From positions 1,612,001 through 1,676,000 of the forward strand of contig CAWBUW010000012.1 in assembly GCA_963792075.1 (NCBI GenBank): DNA of 64,000 nt, given 5' to 3'. This stretch comes from CAWBUW01 sp963792075 (GTDB taxonomy: Bacteria; Chloroflexota; Anaerolineae; Anaerolineales; UBA4823). How positions within the stretch are numbered: position 1 is the first letter of the stretch; every line of letters begins with the position of its first letter. Both the position numbers and the translations under genes were made by a program. Shown here piece after piece: positions 8,155 to 17,707 of the stretch. The notes beneath the pieces are model-generated. The model searched no databases. It had not been told where the DNA came from and saw nothing but the letters and a program-made list of their open reading frames with translations.

Positions 8155-8999
8155 TTCAAACACTGCAGAATGTGCTGGACGCCAAAGACCCGCACCTGGT
8201 AATGGAAACCAAACGCATCCTTTTGAAAGAAGTTCTTCAGGCTTACGTGCTGGATTACATCTATAACCACCCGAACTACCGCCGCCTTAATTTTTACGGC
8301 GGTACCTGCTTGCACGTGATCTATGGACTGAATCGCCTGTCGGAAGACCTGGATTTTGACAACACGGGTGGAGTGAATATCCTTCAACTTTCAGCAGATC
8401 TGGCAGGGCATTTTCATAAAACGTTTGGTTACACAGATGCCTCAACAAAAGTGCAGGAAGTCGCCGGGGCCGGGGCATGGCCTGGCATTTACCGGGTTAC
8501 GCTTCGCTTTCCGCTGCTCAATGCCCTGGGACTGTCCCCGCATGCCAGCGAGGCGCTGCACCTGAAGGTGGAAGTCAGCCAACACCAGCAGGTCGCTGTG
8601 ATCCAGCGCACGCCGGTGCTGGTGCATGGCCGCAGCCTGGTGGCGACACACTTTTCTCTCGAATCCATGATGGCCGGCAAGATGATCGCCTGCCTGGAGC
8701 GCAACTTTGAAAAGGGATGCAGCGGCGCGCAGATCAAGGGGCGAGACTTCTATGATCTGTTATGGTTCATGCAGAAGAATATCCAGCCCCTGGAAGAGAA
8801 ACTGGCAAAGGATGGCGGGCAGCCTTACACAACGCTCAGTGCGATGCTGGCTTTACAGGAGAAAATTGCCGGCATTAAGGCCCATGATCTGGCGGTGGAT
8901 TTGCTGCCGATGTTCGAATCGCGGGCGTTCATTGAGGCCTGGCTGGAGGCTTTCCACCCGACATTTGACCGGCTGGTGGCAGATTACCTGGGCGGGTAA
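8142..8999 (+). CDS. AbiEii-type nucleotidyltransferase toxin
   Basis: A 285-residue protein, taking ATG at 8142 as the start because a longer frame upstream only runs over the antitoxin gene. The nucleotidyltransferase motif is clear: FYGGTCLHVIYGLNRLSEDLDFD at about residues 48-70, with the G-G-T, R-x-S and D-x-D elements. The later RDFYDLLWF segment is also family-typical. AbiEii/MenT-type toxins transfer nucleotides to tRNA or other targets and stop growth. The start lies inside the antitoxin gene, indicating translational coupling. Confidence 0.85.
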   Translation: MATLIQTLQNVLDAKDPHLVMETKRILLKEVLQAYVLDYIYNHPNYRRLNFYGGTCLHVIYGLNRLSEDLDFDNTGGVNILQLSADLAGHFHKTFGYTDASTKVQEVAGAGAWPGIYRVTLRFPLLNALGLSPHASEALHLKVEVSQHQQVAVIQRTPVLVHGRSLVATHFSLESMMAGKMIACLERNFEKGCSGAQIKGRDFYDLLWFMQKNIQPLEEKLAKDGGQPYTTLSAMLALQEKIAGIKAHDLAVDLLPMFESRAFIEAWLEAFHPTFDRLVADYLGG

Positions 9000-9074
9000 T
9001 TTACTCGAAGACGAAGATGTCTGATGAACTTGTGGGGAATAGCTGGCGCAATCTCGCCTTTTTCTGCTATACTA

Positions 9075-9106
9075 GTCATATGGCTAGTATGTCATTTGGC
9101 TAGTAT
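9075..9106 (+). repeat. Tandem 16-bp repeat in a promoter region
   Basis: GTCATATGGCTAGTAT (9075-9090) is followed at once by GTCATTTGGCTAGTAT (9091-9106), one mismatch. A TATACT that could be a -10 box is at 9067-9072, and the ATPase start is at 9122. The arrangement suggests a two-site operator for a regulator not encoded nearby. Confidence 0.55.
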
Positions 9107-9121
9107 TGTGCGGAGGCGGCT

Positions 9122-10835
9122 ATGCTGGATTACATCTACCCCGAAGAAGAGCAGCGCTTTTTCACGGACCGCGAGCATACCCTGGCTGTGTTGGGGTTGA
9201 GCCGTGATTTGTTGGGCCAGGGGGTGCGCAAGCACCTGGCGTTGAGCGGGTTCCGCCGCGTGGGCAAAACCGTGGTGCTGAAAGAGTTCCTGCGCCGCAA
9301 TTTGCAGCCTGAAAGCGCTGGCAGCGCCGGTAAGTGCCGCCTGGCATATATAGATTTTTTGCGCCTGGCGCTAGACGCCGGAAGGCTTCGCGGTGCAGTA
9401 TGTTGGCTACCTGTTGTACTGGATGCTGGGCGATTTTCGCCAGCGGGTGGAGAGCTTCTTTGACGCCCCAGCCCAGTTGGCTGCCGCCGGGCAAATGGGA
9501 GCTGTGTTCAGCGAGCATGTTGTCCGCCTGCACCAGGAGCTGCAAAAAGAGAAGCCCGACCAGCACCTGCTGCTGGAGCTGGCCTTTAACACCCCTGAAG
9601 TCTATGCTCAGGCCTCTGGTCAGCGGGTGATGCTGATCCTGGATGAGTTCCCCGAAATCCTGGCCCTGGATAATTATCCCCAGATCCATGACGTGCTGGC
9701 GCTCTTTCGGGCCGTTTTGCAGGCGCAGTCACGCGTGGTTTATGTCGTCGCCGGCTCGATGATCGGCCTGATGGAACGGATTTTCCTGGATGCTGCCTCG
9801 CCGCTATTCGTCCATTTCCAGTTGGAAACCATCGGCCCGTTTGGGCGTGAAGATTGCGATGCCCTGGCACGCAAGCGCTTCTCGATAGCGTTGGGTACAA
9901 CGCACGCCGATCCGGTTCCGGGGGATGTATTGGCGGCTGTATACCAGGTCACGCGCGGCCACCCGTTCTATATCTACGCCACGGCCATGCGGGTTATCGA
10001 GAACGTCTCGCTGCTGCACAAACCCATGGCGCCTGCCACCGTGCAAGAAGCCTTCACCCTGGAAACGCTGGGCAGCACCGGGCGCATCTACAACCTGTGC
10101 CGCTATGTCCTGGAACAGTCCTTGCAGGGTGTGCGCGGCGAGACCATGCCCCAGGCTGTCTTGCAGGTGTTGGCCCAGGAACCGGCCGGCATGACGCTGA
10201 CCGAGATCGCCGCCCGGCTCAAGCGCCCAAGCGGGGGCATCCGCCAGGTGTTGACCTGGCTGGCCAATGTGGACCTGGTGGAGCAGCGCGAGGATAAAAC
10301 TTATGGCTACCGCGACCCGGTCTTGCAGGTTTGGGTGGCCTACTATTATTCCGGCCTGCAGCTCACCGGCATGCCCAGCCAGAAGGTTTTGAGCAACCTG
10401 GTCGCCGAATTGATGGAGAAGTACGAACGGGTGGCGAACGAATTGGGCCTGGCGAAAGAATCCCAGGTGCGTGAACTGCTGCAAGCCTTCAACAGGCAGG
10501 AAGTGGATGGCCGCTTGTTCGGCGTGGACGGCCCGGTGAAGCTGCCGGTCTTCGAGCGGGTAGCGCCCTACCTGTCGCCCGATGGGCAGGTGCAGGTGGA
10601 TTCATTGGCCGAAAATCACGAGCGCTGGGCGGTGGAGATCAAGTGGCGCGGCCGCCTGAGCGGCAAAAAAGAGCTCGAAAAGTTAGCTGCCAATGCCCGC
10701 AGCCTGTCAGCGAAACCCTGGTTAATTTCCAAGCTGGGTTTTACCCAGGAGGCACTGGAGTTTGCGCGTCACAACAACATGCTACTCAGCAGCCAGGCTG
10801 ACCTGGAGACTTTGGCAAAGCTGGTCAGAGATTAA
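9122..10835 (+). pseudogene. AAA ATPase with winged-helix and DUF234-type nuclease-like tail, frameshifted
   Basis: Two overlapping frames (9122-9463 and 9393-10835) make one protein of about 570 residues if one extra base in the CTAGACG at 9371-9377 is removed. Residues 1-80 hold the Walker A SGFRRVGKTVVL. The second part holds the Walker B VMLILDEFPEI, a winged helix (MTLTEIAARLKRPSGGIRQVLTWL) and a C-terminal domain with RWAVEIKWRGRLSGKKEL. The last segment, E-x-K within a strand, fits a PD-(D/E)xK-like fold as in archaeal-type DUF234 ATPases. The gene could be inactive or the base could be a sequence error. It lies between the AbiE pair and another broken gene, so the region may be a decaying defence island. 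Confidence 0.7.
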
Positions 10836-10898
10836 GCTCAACAATACTGCGCACCATCTTCCGTGTATTGACCAAAAAGGGAAGGTAAGGAGGAAACC

Positions 10899-11584
10899 AT
10901 GCCCCGAGGACCCGAAAACCCTGGAACCTGCGCTTACTGCGGTGAGATCATCGCCAAGCGCGGTGTGAGCATACACTTGGACAAATGCCCCAAACGGCAA
11001 GAAGCGCTCGCCGGCGCGGCAGCCAGCAGCCGGCCGGTGGAAACGCTCTGGCATTTGCGCGTGCAAGACGCCTACGATAAAGATTTCTGGCTTGACCTGG
11101 AAATGACTGGCTCTGCATCTCTGGACAAGCTGGATAAATATCTGCCGCGTCATTTGGCTGGAATGCTGTGGTCACTTGAGCAAGTTCACCATTGGCGGCT
11201 GGGGCGGTATGGATGTGGGCAAGGCGCGCAAGGCCGATTTGATCTTTGAGCCGGGCCTGGTGCTGCGCCACCTGTATGATTTTGGCACCACGTCCGAGAC
11301 GGACATCAAAGTGGTTGAGGCGCACGAAGGCAAAGCTACCAGCAAGCATCCCATTACGCTGCTGGCGCGCAACCAAATGCCCAAAGCTGTTTGCCAGGAA
11401 TGCGGCGAACCGGCCAAGTGGCTGTGCATCGAATGCCTGTACGAGGAAAACGCGACCGGCCATTTGTGCGATGAGCATGTCGAAGGGCATCCGCATGAAA
11501 ACTATGGCGAGCCGATGCCTCTGGTCAATTCGCCGCGTATTGGGTATGTGCGGCTACGATGGGCCAGCCGAGCCGCCGTATTAG
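10899..11584 (+). pseudogene. pRiA4b ORF-3-like protein with zinc fingers, two frameshifts
   Basis: Three consecutive frames form one protein of about 227 residues. The first (from ATG 10899, good AAGGAGG site) has a C-x2-C...H...C finger (residues 11-29) and LWHLRVQDAYDKDFWLDLEM, the start of the plasmid pRiA4b ORF-3 fold. An extra base near 11139 moves to the frame with LSKFTIGGWGGMDVG...VLRHLYDFGTT. A Cys-rich finger (CQECGEPAKWLCIEC) follows, then an extra base near 11543 leads to the ending MCGYDGPAEPPY. The function of this fold is unknown; it is often carried on plasmids and integrated elements. Confidence 0.7.
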
Positions 11585-11706
11585 CACCCACTGAAAGACC
11601 GCATCTCTGCCAACGCCTGGTCTAGGATGTGGGAAGATTGTAATCCTGAAAACCCCAAGCTTGGTTTTTACCGTAATCTCTTGCAGAAGTAAGTTTTGGA
11701 GCATGG

Positions 11707-12084
11707 ATGACTCACAAGAAACACACCCAAACCCCTGGACACCAATGGGAGCAAGCCTTGCTGGATGCCTACGGCGATTATCGCTGGCGGGCGACGATTG
11801 AGCCGCTGTATCAGAAGTTCCAGCAGTGGAAAGCCGGGAAGCTTGATCACCTGGATATGGACGAGGCCATCCACCAGACCCACAAGCAGAACCAGGAAGT
11901 GTATGTCTTCTTCACTCAGAAACGTGAGTGGCTGGTGCGTGTCATCCAACTGGACGAAGCCTGGTTCCAGGCCTGGGTAAAAGACAATCCGCCGCCGGCA
12001 GGTTACAAATTGGATGAGCGCGTTTACCCTCTAATTTTTAGAGGCCGCTTCCCAAGAGCACAGCGAATCGTCAACCGTTCCTGA
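11707..12084 (+). CDS. Hypothetical 125-residue protein
   Basis: I do not recognise a family. The start ATG at 11707 has a TTGGAG ribosome site. The protein is acidic-basic mixed, rich in Trp, Gln and Tyr (for example YRWRATIEPLYQKFQQWKAG), with no signal peptide or membrane segment. It ends inside the convergent HD-GYP gene (54-base overlap), so the natural end may have been lost or moved. The conserved look of residues 10-100 suggests a real gene. Confidence 0.5.
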   Translation: MTHKKHTQTPGHQWEQALLDAYGDYRWRATIEPLYQKFQQWKAGKLDHLDMDEAIHQTHKQNQEVYVFFTQKREWLVRVIQLDEAWFQAWVKDNPPPAGYKLDERVYPLIFRGRFPRAQRIVNRS

Positions 12085-12894
12085 GCTTACCAAATCAGTC
12101 ATCACTGAGATGAGCGTGGGATCGAATTGATTCCCGCTGCAGCGGTTCAACTCTTGTAAGGCTTGTGTCCTGGTACCTGCCGGCCGGTAAACCCGGCCAG
12201 CGGTGATGGTAGCATAGGCATCGGCAACTGAAATGATCCTGGCCTGGATCGGGATTTGCTCATCTGCCAGGCCCAAAGGATACCCGGTACCATCAAACTT
12301 TTCATGATGGGATTTAATGAATGGGATCAATGCGTGCAGGCGGGAGGATGGCTTCATGATCATGGCCCCGAATGTCGGATGCCGCTTCATGATCAACCAT
12401 TCCTGGCCGGACAGTTGCGAAGGTTTGGTCAAAACTGATTTTGGGACAACTACTTTACCCACATCATGCAGTTTGCTGGCAAGCTCGATTTGATCTAATT
12501 CTTCTGCTGAAAAGCCTAACTGCCCGGCAATGTTCCTGGCCCAAAAGGCCGTCTTTGTGGCGTGGTTGCGCGAAAAAACATTGCAGTGATCAATTGAATA
12601 CGCCAGTTTGAGCAATGCAATCGTATAACCATCCTCCAGGGCCGGGTCGCCTAGCTCGCGATGAATGGTTAGACTGGTACTGCCTTCTCTGAAATTGCTG
12701 CCGGCGTAATCGAATATTGTATTTTGTCCCCCCTCAGGGAAACCATGGTCGTCCAGTACAACAAAACCGGTAATGAAATTACTGTTATCAGTCTCTAAGG
12801 GAATCAAAATATTCTGGGTGTGATTGCTTGCCTTCCACAAAGAATCACCCTGCCAGGCTTCTTTACCAGGCTCAGAAGGTAATAGAGGCGGCAT
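12031..12894 (-). CDS. HD-GYP domain phosphohydrolase
   Basis: A 287-residue protein. Residues 110-270 are an HD-GYP domain: NHATKTAFWA, the HD pair in LASKLHDVGKVVVP, then IKSHHEKFDGTGYPLGL, and ISVADAYATI. Proteins of this family hydrolyse cyclic di-GMP or other cyclic nucleotides. The N-terminal third looks like a partial GAF-like sensory region. It is the last gene of a minus-strand operon with a small protein, a DUF5317 protein and a membrane peptide. DUF5317 and HD-type phosphohydrolases often neighbour each other in Chloroflexota, which suggests a signalling unit. Confidence 0.85.
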   Translation of the reverse strand: MPPLLPSEPGKEAWQGDSLWKASNHTQNILIPLETDNSNFITGFVVLDDHGFPEGGQNTIFDYAGSNFREGSTSLTIHRELGDPALEDGYTIALLKLAYSIDHCNVFSRNHATKTAFWARNIAGQLGFSAEELDQIELASKLHDVGKVVVPKSVLTKPSQLSGQEWLIMKRHPTFGAMIMKPSSRLHALIPFIKSHHEKFDGTGYPLGLADEQIPIQARIISVADAYATITAGRVYRPAGTRTQALQELNRCSGNQFDPTLISVMTDLVSSGTVDDSLCSWEAASKN

Positions 12895-12960
12895 CGCTTC
12901 AACTCAAATCATCTGGAATGGAATAGGAAAAACTTGAGCTGAGAGTCCTTGAAGCGCTCT

Positions 12961-13290
12961 TCACTGAACGAATGCCAGTTCGGGGGCCGGTGTAGAAATG
13001 CTGGAAGAACACTCAACCGCCTGGATGAGTTGGCTGCTAAAATCCGCCAGGCTGTTGGCGCGGATGAGCTTGATGCGCCGTTTTTCGGCGTGGGTAAAAG
13101 CGAATTTCTCGCCGCAATACCCGCCCTCGATCGTTTTGATCGGGTTTGTCAACAGCATATTCAGAAAGTGCCGGCTGATCACTGCTGCATGGATCAGCCG
13201 CCCACACTCCATCCGCGCTAACTCATTGGGATCGGTGTGCTTCTCTTGAAAAGTTAGCTCCAAATGATCAATCTGGTTCAGAAAAGCCAT
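12961..13290 (-). CDS. Hypothetical 109-residue protein in the HD-GYP operon
   Basis: Unrecognised. It has a strong GGAGGT ribosome site and starts 2 bases from the DUF5317 gene end, so it is co-transcribed. It is soluble, with possible ligand residues in MECGRLIHAAVISRHF and a Gly-Tyr-Cys motif in the middle. The C-terminal 20 residues are Ser/Pro-rich. Confidence 0.55.
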   Translation of the reverse strand: MAFLNQIDHLELTFQEKHTDPNELARMECGRLIHAAVISRHFLNMLLTNPIKTIEGGYCGEKFAFTHAEKRRIKLIRANSLADFSSQLIQAVECSSSISTPAPELAFVQ

Positions 13291-13291
13291 T

Positions 13292-13864
13292 TTACCTCCT
13301 GTTTTCTGGATTACTTAACGACCAGAGCAAAAGGATTGCCCCAATCGCGATCAATATATCTCCGGCGCTGAAAGCAACCTTATAGGAGATCCATCCTGGC
13401 AGCATAAATCGATCTGAGAGCCAGGGTAAATTCATGTCGCTGTTGGGGATGATCCAATCTTTGGATAGCCCAAGCCTGCGGCCAGCCAATGGAAAATCCT
13501 CTGGTAAAGAAGGCAAAATGCGGCGAACGATTTCTGGACTGATGGGCATCCACCCACCATTGGTAACAATGGCGAGGAAATTTGCTGCCAGACCAATCCC
13601 CAGCGCCCAGACTCCTGGCTGAGTGAAGTTCACCAACGCGAACCCCACCAATAATGCCTGAGAACATACCAGGATCACAGGCACCAGCGCATCGGGGATA
13701 TACTGTCCGACAGGAGATATTTGGAACAGGACAGCTTGCGGAATAACCGCGAGAAAAACCAGCCAGGGAATCTTGAGTTGGATCGGCCGTAGTTTTCTGT
13801 GGGTCAGTTTTGCACGCAGGAAGGTGAGGATGAACCCCGCTGCTACTGCTGCCAGAAGAATCAC
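13292..13864 (-). CDS. DUF5317 integral membrane protein
   Basis: A 190-residue protein with about five hydrophobic segments. The extended segment from NGGWMPISPEIVRRI to DWIIPNSDMNLPWLSDRF matches the conserved centre of DUF5317 proteins, which are common in Chloroflexota and Firmicutes. Function is unknown; neighbours are usually HD-domain phosphohydrolases, so a sensory or transport role in signalling is inferred. The start is a GTG with no clear ribosome site, 16 bases after the end of the 47-residue peptide gene, so translation may depend on that gene. Confidence 0.75.
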   Translation of the reverse strand: MILLAAVAAGFILTFLRAKLTHRKLRPIQLKIPWLVFLAVIPQAVLFQISPVGQYIPDALVPVILVCSQALLVGFALVNFTQPGVWALGIGLAANFLAIVTNGGWMPISPEIVRRILPSLPEDFPLAGRRLGLSKDWIIPNSDMNLPWLSDRFMLPGWISYKVAFSAGDILIAIGAILLLWSLSNPENRR

Positions 13865-13879
13865 TTATACTACGCCGGC

Positions 13880-14023
13880 CTAAAAACCACCCAGGCCACC
13901 CCCATCGCTTGGGGCGCCAGCGCCCAGGATGAACAGGGACAGCATCAGAACGAAGAGAGCAATCCGGATTTCATTCGAGGTCACAATGGTGGTCTTGAGG
14001 GTGGACATCATTTTTGAGAACAT
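13880..14023 (-). CDS. 47-residue membrane peptide with Gly-rich C-terminus
   Basis: A short gene with an AAGGAGAT ribosome site at good distance from its ATG. The product has a basic/polar N-terminus (MFSKMMSTLKTTIVTSNE), one hydrophobic helix (IRIALFVLMLSLFILGAGA) and the tail PSDGGGLGGF. It is the first gene of the operon with DUF5317 and HD-GYP. It could be a small membrane partner of the DUF5317 protein or an exported peptide signal cut after the helix; both are inference. Confidence 0.55.
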   Translation of the reverse strand: MFSKMMSTLKTTIVTSNEIRIALFVLMLSLFILGAGAPSDGGGLGGF

Positions 14024-14193
14024 GGCTTATCTCCTTGGCTTACAAATGGATGATTGAACATGTTCTATTATGAACATTGGCGGTACCAAAACAGGCATTA
14101 AAACGGTCTCAAAACGCACGGATTTTTGCTTTTAATGCCAAAAATACCTTACATTTTTGTAAGGTGGTGCAAGAATCAGACCCGAAGAAACAT

Positions 14194-14234
14194 GTTTAGT
14201 TAATTAGGCGGCTGCGCCGCCTAATTAACTAAAC
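14194..14234. terminator. Perfect 19-bp hairpin between two genes
   Basis: Arms 14194-14212 and 14216-14234 pair exactly with a TGC loop, two bases past the stop codon of the large regulator. The outer part of the stem is A/T-rich. It probably ends transcription of the minus-strand regulator gene. Confidence 0.6.
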
Positions 14235-14236
14235 AA

Positions 14237-17200
14237 TTATTTGAGCAGATCCAGGTATAAAGTTTGTGTTTGAAGCGAGGGCTCGGTGTTGATTTCGCGC
14301 GATAATGCTTCGCGGCAGCGGGAGTATTGCTTGACCACTGCGGCGCGGTCCCCCATGGCAGCATAGATGCGAAAAGATAGGCGGTAGGCTAATTCGAGGC
14401 AGTTGTCCACCACCAGGGCACGCTGGCAAAATTCAAGCGCAAGGTGAAAATTGCCCATATCCAGGTAAATTTCTGCGGTTTGCAGCAAAATATTGATGCA
14501 GATTTGCTGCAAAAACTCACGCACAGAATGCACCCAGGTCTCATCGATTTCGGGCAAGTATGCGCCTTTATATAACTTGGCTGCCTCTCTAAAGTGAGCC
14601 AGTTTCTGCAAGGGGTCTTTTGCTTTCAGCCCCAGCGCATTTTCTTTTAGAAATAATTCCACGTCATATTCATAATCGAGAGCGTTATTGAAGCGGTAAT
14701 TATCATGATCCAGGAGAATTACGTCTTTCCCAAGGGCATGGCGCAGCCGGTAAACGTTGTTCTTCAGGCGGAATTTTACATCCTTGGGAGCGGCATCTGT
14801 CCAGAAGGTTCTCTCAATTTCATCCTTGGTGATGCCTTCGGGGTGAGCCAGGAGCAAGAAAAATAAGTCACGGGCGGTTTGCGTCTGAAATTCCGAGCCG
14901 GAGACCAGGCGTTTATTCACCTTCACTTGCATTTTCCCCAGCGCACGAACATGAAGCACAGGCGGCGCAAAAGGCACCGCCAGGGCATGCTGGCGCAAAT
15001 ACCGGCGCAATTCGGGAAGCTCATTCCAGAAATTGGTAATGCTGGCAAAAAGCTCCTCCAACTGGCCTTCCACATAATCTAAACTGCGCAACTCGACCAG
15101 TTGTTCATAATAGCGGTTGGCAGCCGCAATCAATAAAGTGGGCCTGTAATCTTCGTTCAGGCAGGCCAGGGTCTTCAGCAAGTGCTCGATCAGCTTTTCC
15201 TTTTGGCCCAATTGGCCATAAGCCAGGGTCAGGTACAGGTTAGCCTTCTCTTTTTGAGTTTTGTGTCCTCCTGATTCAAAGTACACACAGGCATTTTCCA
15301 GTGAACCGGTCACTTCGCTCGGTTTGCCTTCCTTTATTTTTATTCCCCCATATTCCAAATCGCACAGGTTGATTTCCTTGATCATAGATTCTCTCTGGGC
15401 GATGGCTCTTGCTTCATCAATCAAGCGATAACTTTCGGCAAAATCACTTTTTCCACAGGCGATGATCGCTTCTTGCACGTTCAGATAGACTTGCAAAAAA
15501 ATTATTTGCAGCCGCTGTACGATCAGCCTTGCTTGCTGGTATGCGTTTAAGGCTTCATCCATGGCATTGAGCTCGATGTAAATATCCCCGATGCCGGTCA
15601 AGACGAAAGCTTCAAAACGGGCATACCCGCTTTTTCGGGCATATTGCAGCGCCATTTCATAAGACGAGATTGCCGCCCTGTAATCCCCTGTGATGTGCCT
15701 CAGCACCCCCAGATTGTTATATGCATTCGACAGCCAGATGATATTTTCCGTTTGCTGCCAATGATCCAACGCAGCCTGGTACATCGCCATGGATTGGGCA
15801 TAATTTCCGATATTTTCGTAGACCACCCCTAATCCTAATTGGATCATCGCCGAGTTATCTTTGTCCTTAATCGCCAGGGAAGTAGATAGCGCCTGGTCGA
15901 GCCACCCCAACGCTTCGATGGATTTTCCTTGCTTATCCAGGCAGAGTCCGATACAGCGCGAGGCTTCTGCTTTCACTTTGCGCATGGAAAGATCATTCTC
16001 CACCAGCCGGATTGTCTCATGAGCATCGGTAATGGCTGCCTGGAGATTACCCATCATCCGATATGTCCCCGCCCGCCATACCAGGCTGCGCGCCATGGCC
16101 TGGCGATCCTGGGGGAGGTGCATGGCGTTGATGGCCTGGTCATATAAGGTAAGCGCCAGCCTGGCATCCCCGGTAGTAGAAGCGATGACTCCTTGAAAAC
16201 AAATGATCATCGGCCGTGAGCTTAATATTTCTACTGGCAGCGAATCTAACCACGTTGATAGAGTAGATACTCGGCCATATGCCATCAGCTCCGGCCCGGT
16301 CTGTTCAATTAACCTGACCAAATCATCCACCAGGTTCAGCTTGCGCAAGAGGGCAAAAGCATTATCCCAATCCCCCTGTTCCTGGTAGAACGCTGCCAGG
16401 CTTTGCTCGATTGCCCTGGCCTGTTCAGGGGCCTCGTAGGCAATTTGAGCTTGCAGAAAGTCCAGGAAGAGAGGATGGTAGCGCAGCCAGGAGCCGTCTT
16501 CTCCTACCGGCAAGACAAATAAATTGTCGCGCTGGATTTGAGCCACCCGGCCGCGCCAGTCAATATCCTGTAATGACAGGGCCCGCCCGATAACCTGCTG
16601 ACAGCGTTCTGGGTTGAATTCTTCCAACAACGAGGAACGCAGGAGTAGATCACGAACCTCTCTCGGCTGCTGGTCGATCAACTGGAGAAAGAAATCGTCC
16701 AGCCCGGCTCCTGGCACGCGGGGCAATCTGGAGCGGCCCTTGATCTTGTTTAGATTTAACCTGAGCCGAAAGGAGGATACCGGTAATCCAGCCCTCGGTC
16801 CTTTCGATTATTTCATGAGTTTCTTGCTCGGTGAGGGTGCGATGCTGGTGCTGCTGGAACAACTGCCGGATTTCGTCTTCCTGGAATGCCAGGTCCTCAA
16901 AGCTGAGGCCCACCACTTCCGACCGGGCTGCCAGCAAAGTAATCACCGGCAGGGACAGCAGCATGCGAGAAGTGAGAATCAGATGACAGTTTTCGTCTAC
17001 ATCCTGAATGAAACGGGTAATGAAATTGCAAATCTGAGCGCTGTCATGGATCAGGTAATAATCATCGAGGACCAAAACAAAGTGTTCTGATACATTGTCA
17101 TAGAGATCATTAATGAACACGTTCGCGATGTAGTCGATATCCAGTGCGCCTTTGACCGATTTCAGCGCGGAAATTGTCCGTTGTCCAAAGCCGGGGAAGT

Positions 17201-17471
17201 GGACGATCAATGCGTAAGCCAGGTTATAGATAAACCGCTGGGGTTCAAAATCAAGGGAGTTAATCGTATACCAGCACACCGGAAAATTGGTTTGTCCTGC
17301 GAAATCCACCAATAGCGATGTTTTCCCATAACCTGCCGGCGCTGTAAGCAGGATGAGCTTGTGGTCAAGCATCTCGTTAATCGTCTCAAGCAGGCGCGGC
17401 CGGGTAATCAGGTCTTTGCGCCTGTGGGGTATGATGATGCGAGTCTGTGGAACAGGATGATCACTCAGCAT
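14237..17471 (-). CDS. MalT/LuxR-type ATPase regulator with BTAD domain, one frameshift
   Basis: Two frames (17471-16650 and 16726-14237) join into a protein of about 1078 residues if one A is removed from the AAA near 16735. The N-terminal STAND ATPase has Walker A APAGYGKTSLL (about residue 40) and Walker B FVLVLDDYYLI. A long TPR region follows (about 300-750). The C-terminal 250 residues have a winged helix (SEFQTQTARDLFFLLLAHPEGITKDEIE, then RLKNNVYRLRHALG) and a bacterial transcriptional activation domain with TPRs. Such proteins bind a small inducer and activate neighbouring genes. The upstream gene for SGNH hydrolase or the HD-GYP operon could be targets. The break falls in the middle of the ATPase module, so as written the gene would be inactive; a sequence error is likely. 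Confidence 0.8.
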
Positions 17472-17561
17472 GGCAGTATAAGATTACGTTGGTTTTTTAG
17501 AATTCAACCGAGTCCGTTTCCTGCATTGATTATACATTGAAAATGGTAGGATTTATTATCG

Positions 17562-17604
17562 CCGGGTGCATGTCAGTTTGGAGGCCAATCTGACATGCAC
17601 CCGG
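17562..17604. repeat. Hairpin, 20-bp arms with one mismatch
   Basis: Left arm from 17562 (CCGGGTGCATGTCAGTTTGG) pairs with the segment ending at 17604 around a 3-base loop. Part of the left arm recurs in inverse orientation at about 17680-17693, so this and the next hairpin form one compound structure. Confidence 0.65.
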
Positions 17605-17617
17605 TCTGATGAGGAAG

Positions 17618-17664
17618 TTGGGGGTTCATCACGCTGCGCTTTGCGCAGCGTGATGAACCCCCAA
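17618..17664. repeat. Perfect 22-bp hairpin with TTT loop
   Basis: Arms 17618-17639 and 17643-17664 are exact complements. The base is TTGGGGG/CCCCCAA and the apex GCGC-TTT-GCGC. It belongs to the variable-arm hairpin family described in the findings. Confidence 0.75.
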
Positions 17665-17707
17665 CCCCCCTGCCCCAGAACTGACATACACCCTTATCCT
17701 TTAGGGA

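Noticed and set aside
9804..10484. Minus-strand frame opposite the AAA ATPase
   Set aside because: Shadow of the ATPase second half; His/Gln-rich composition is typical of antisense frames.
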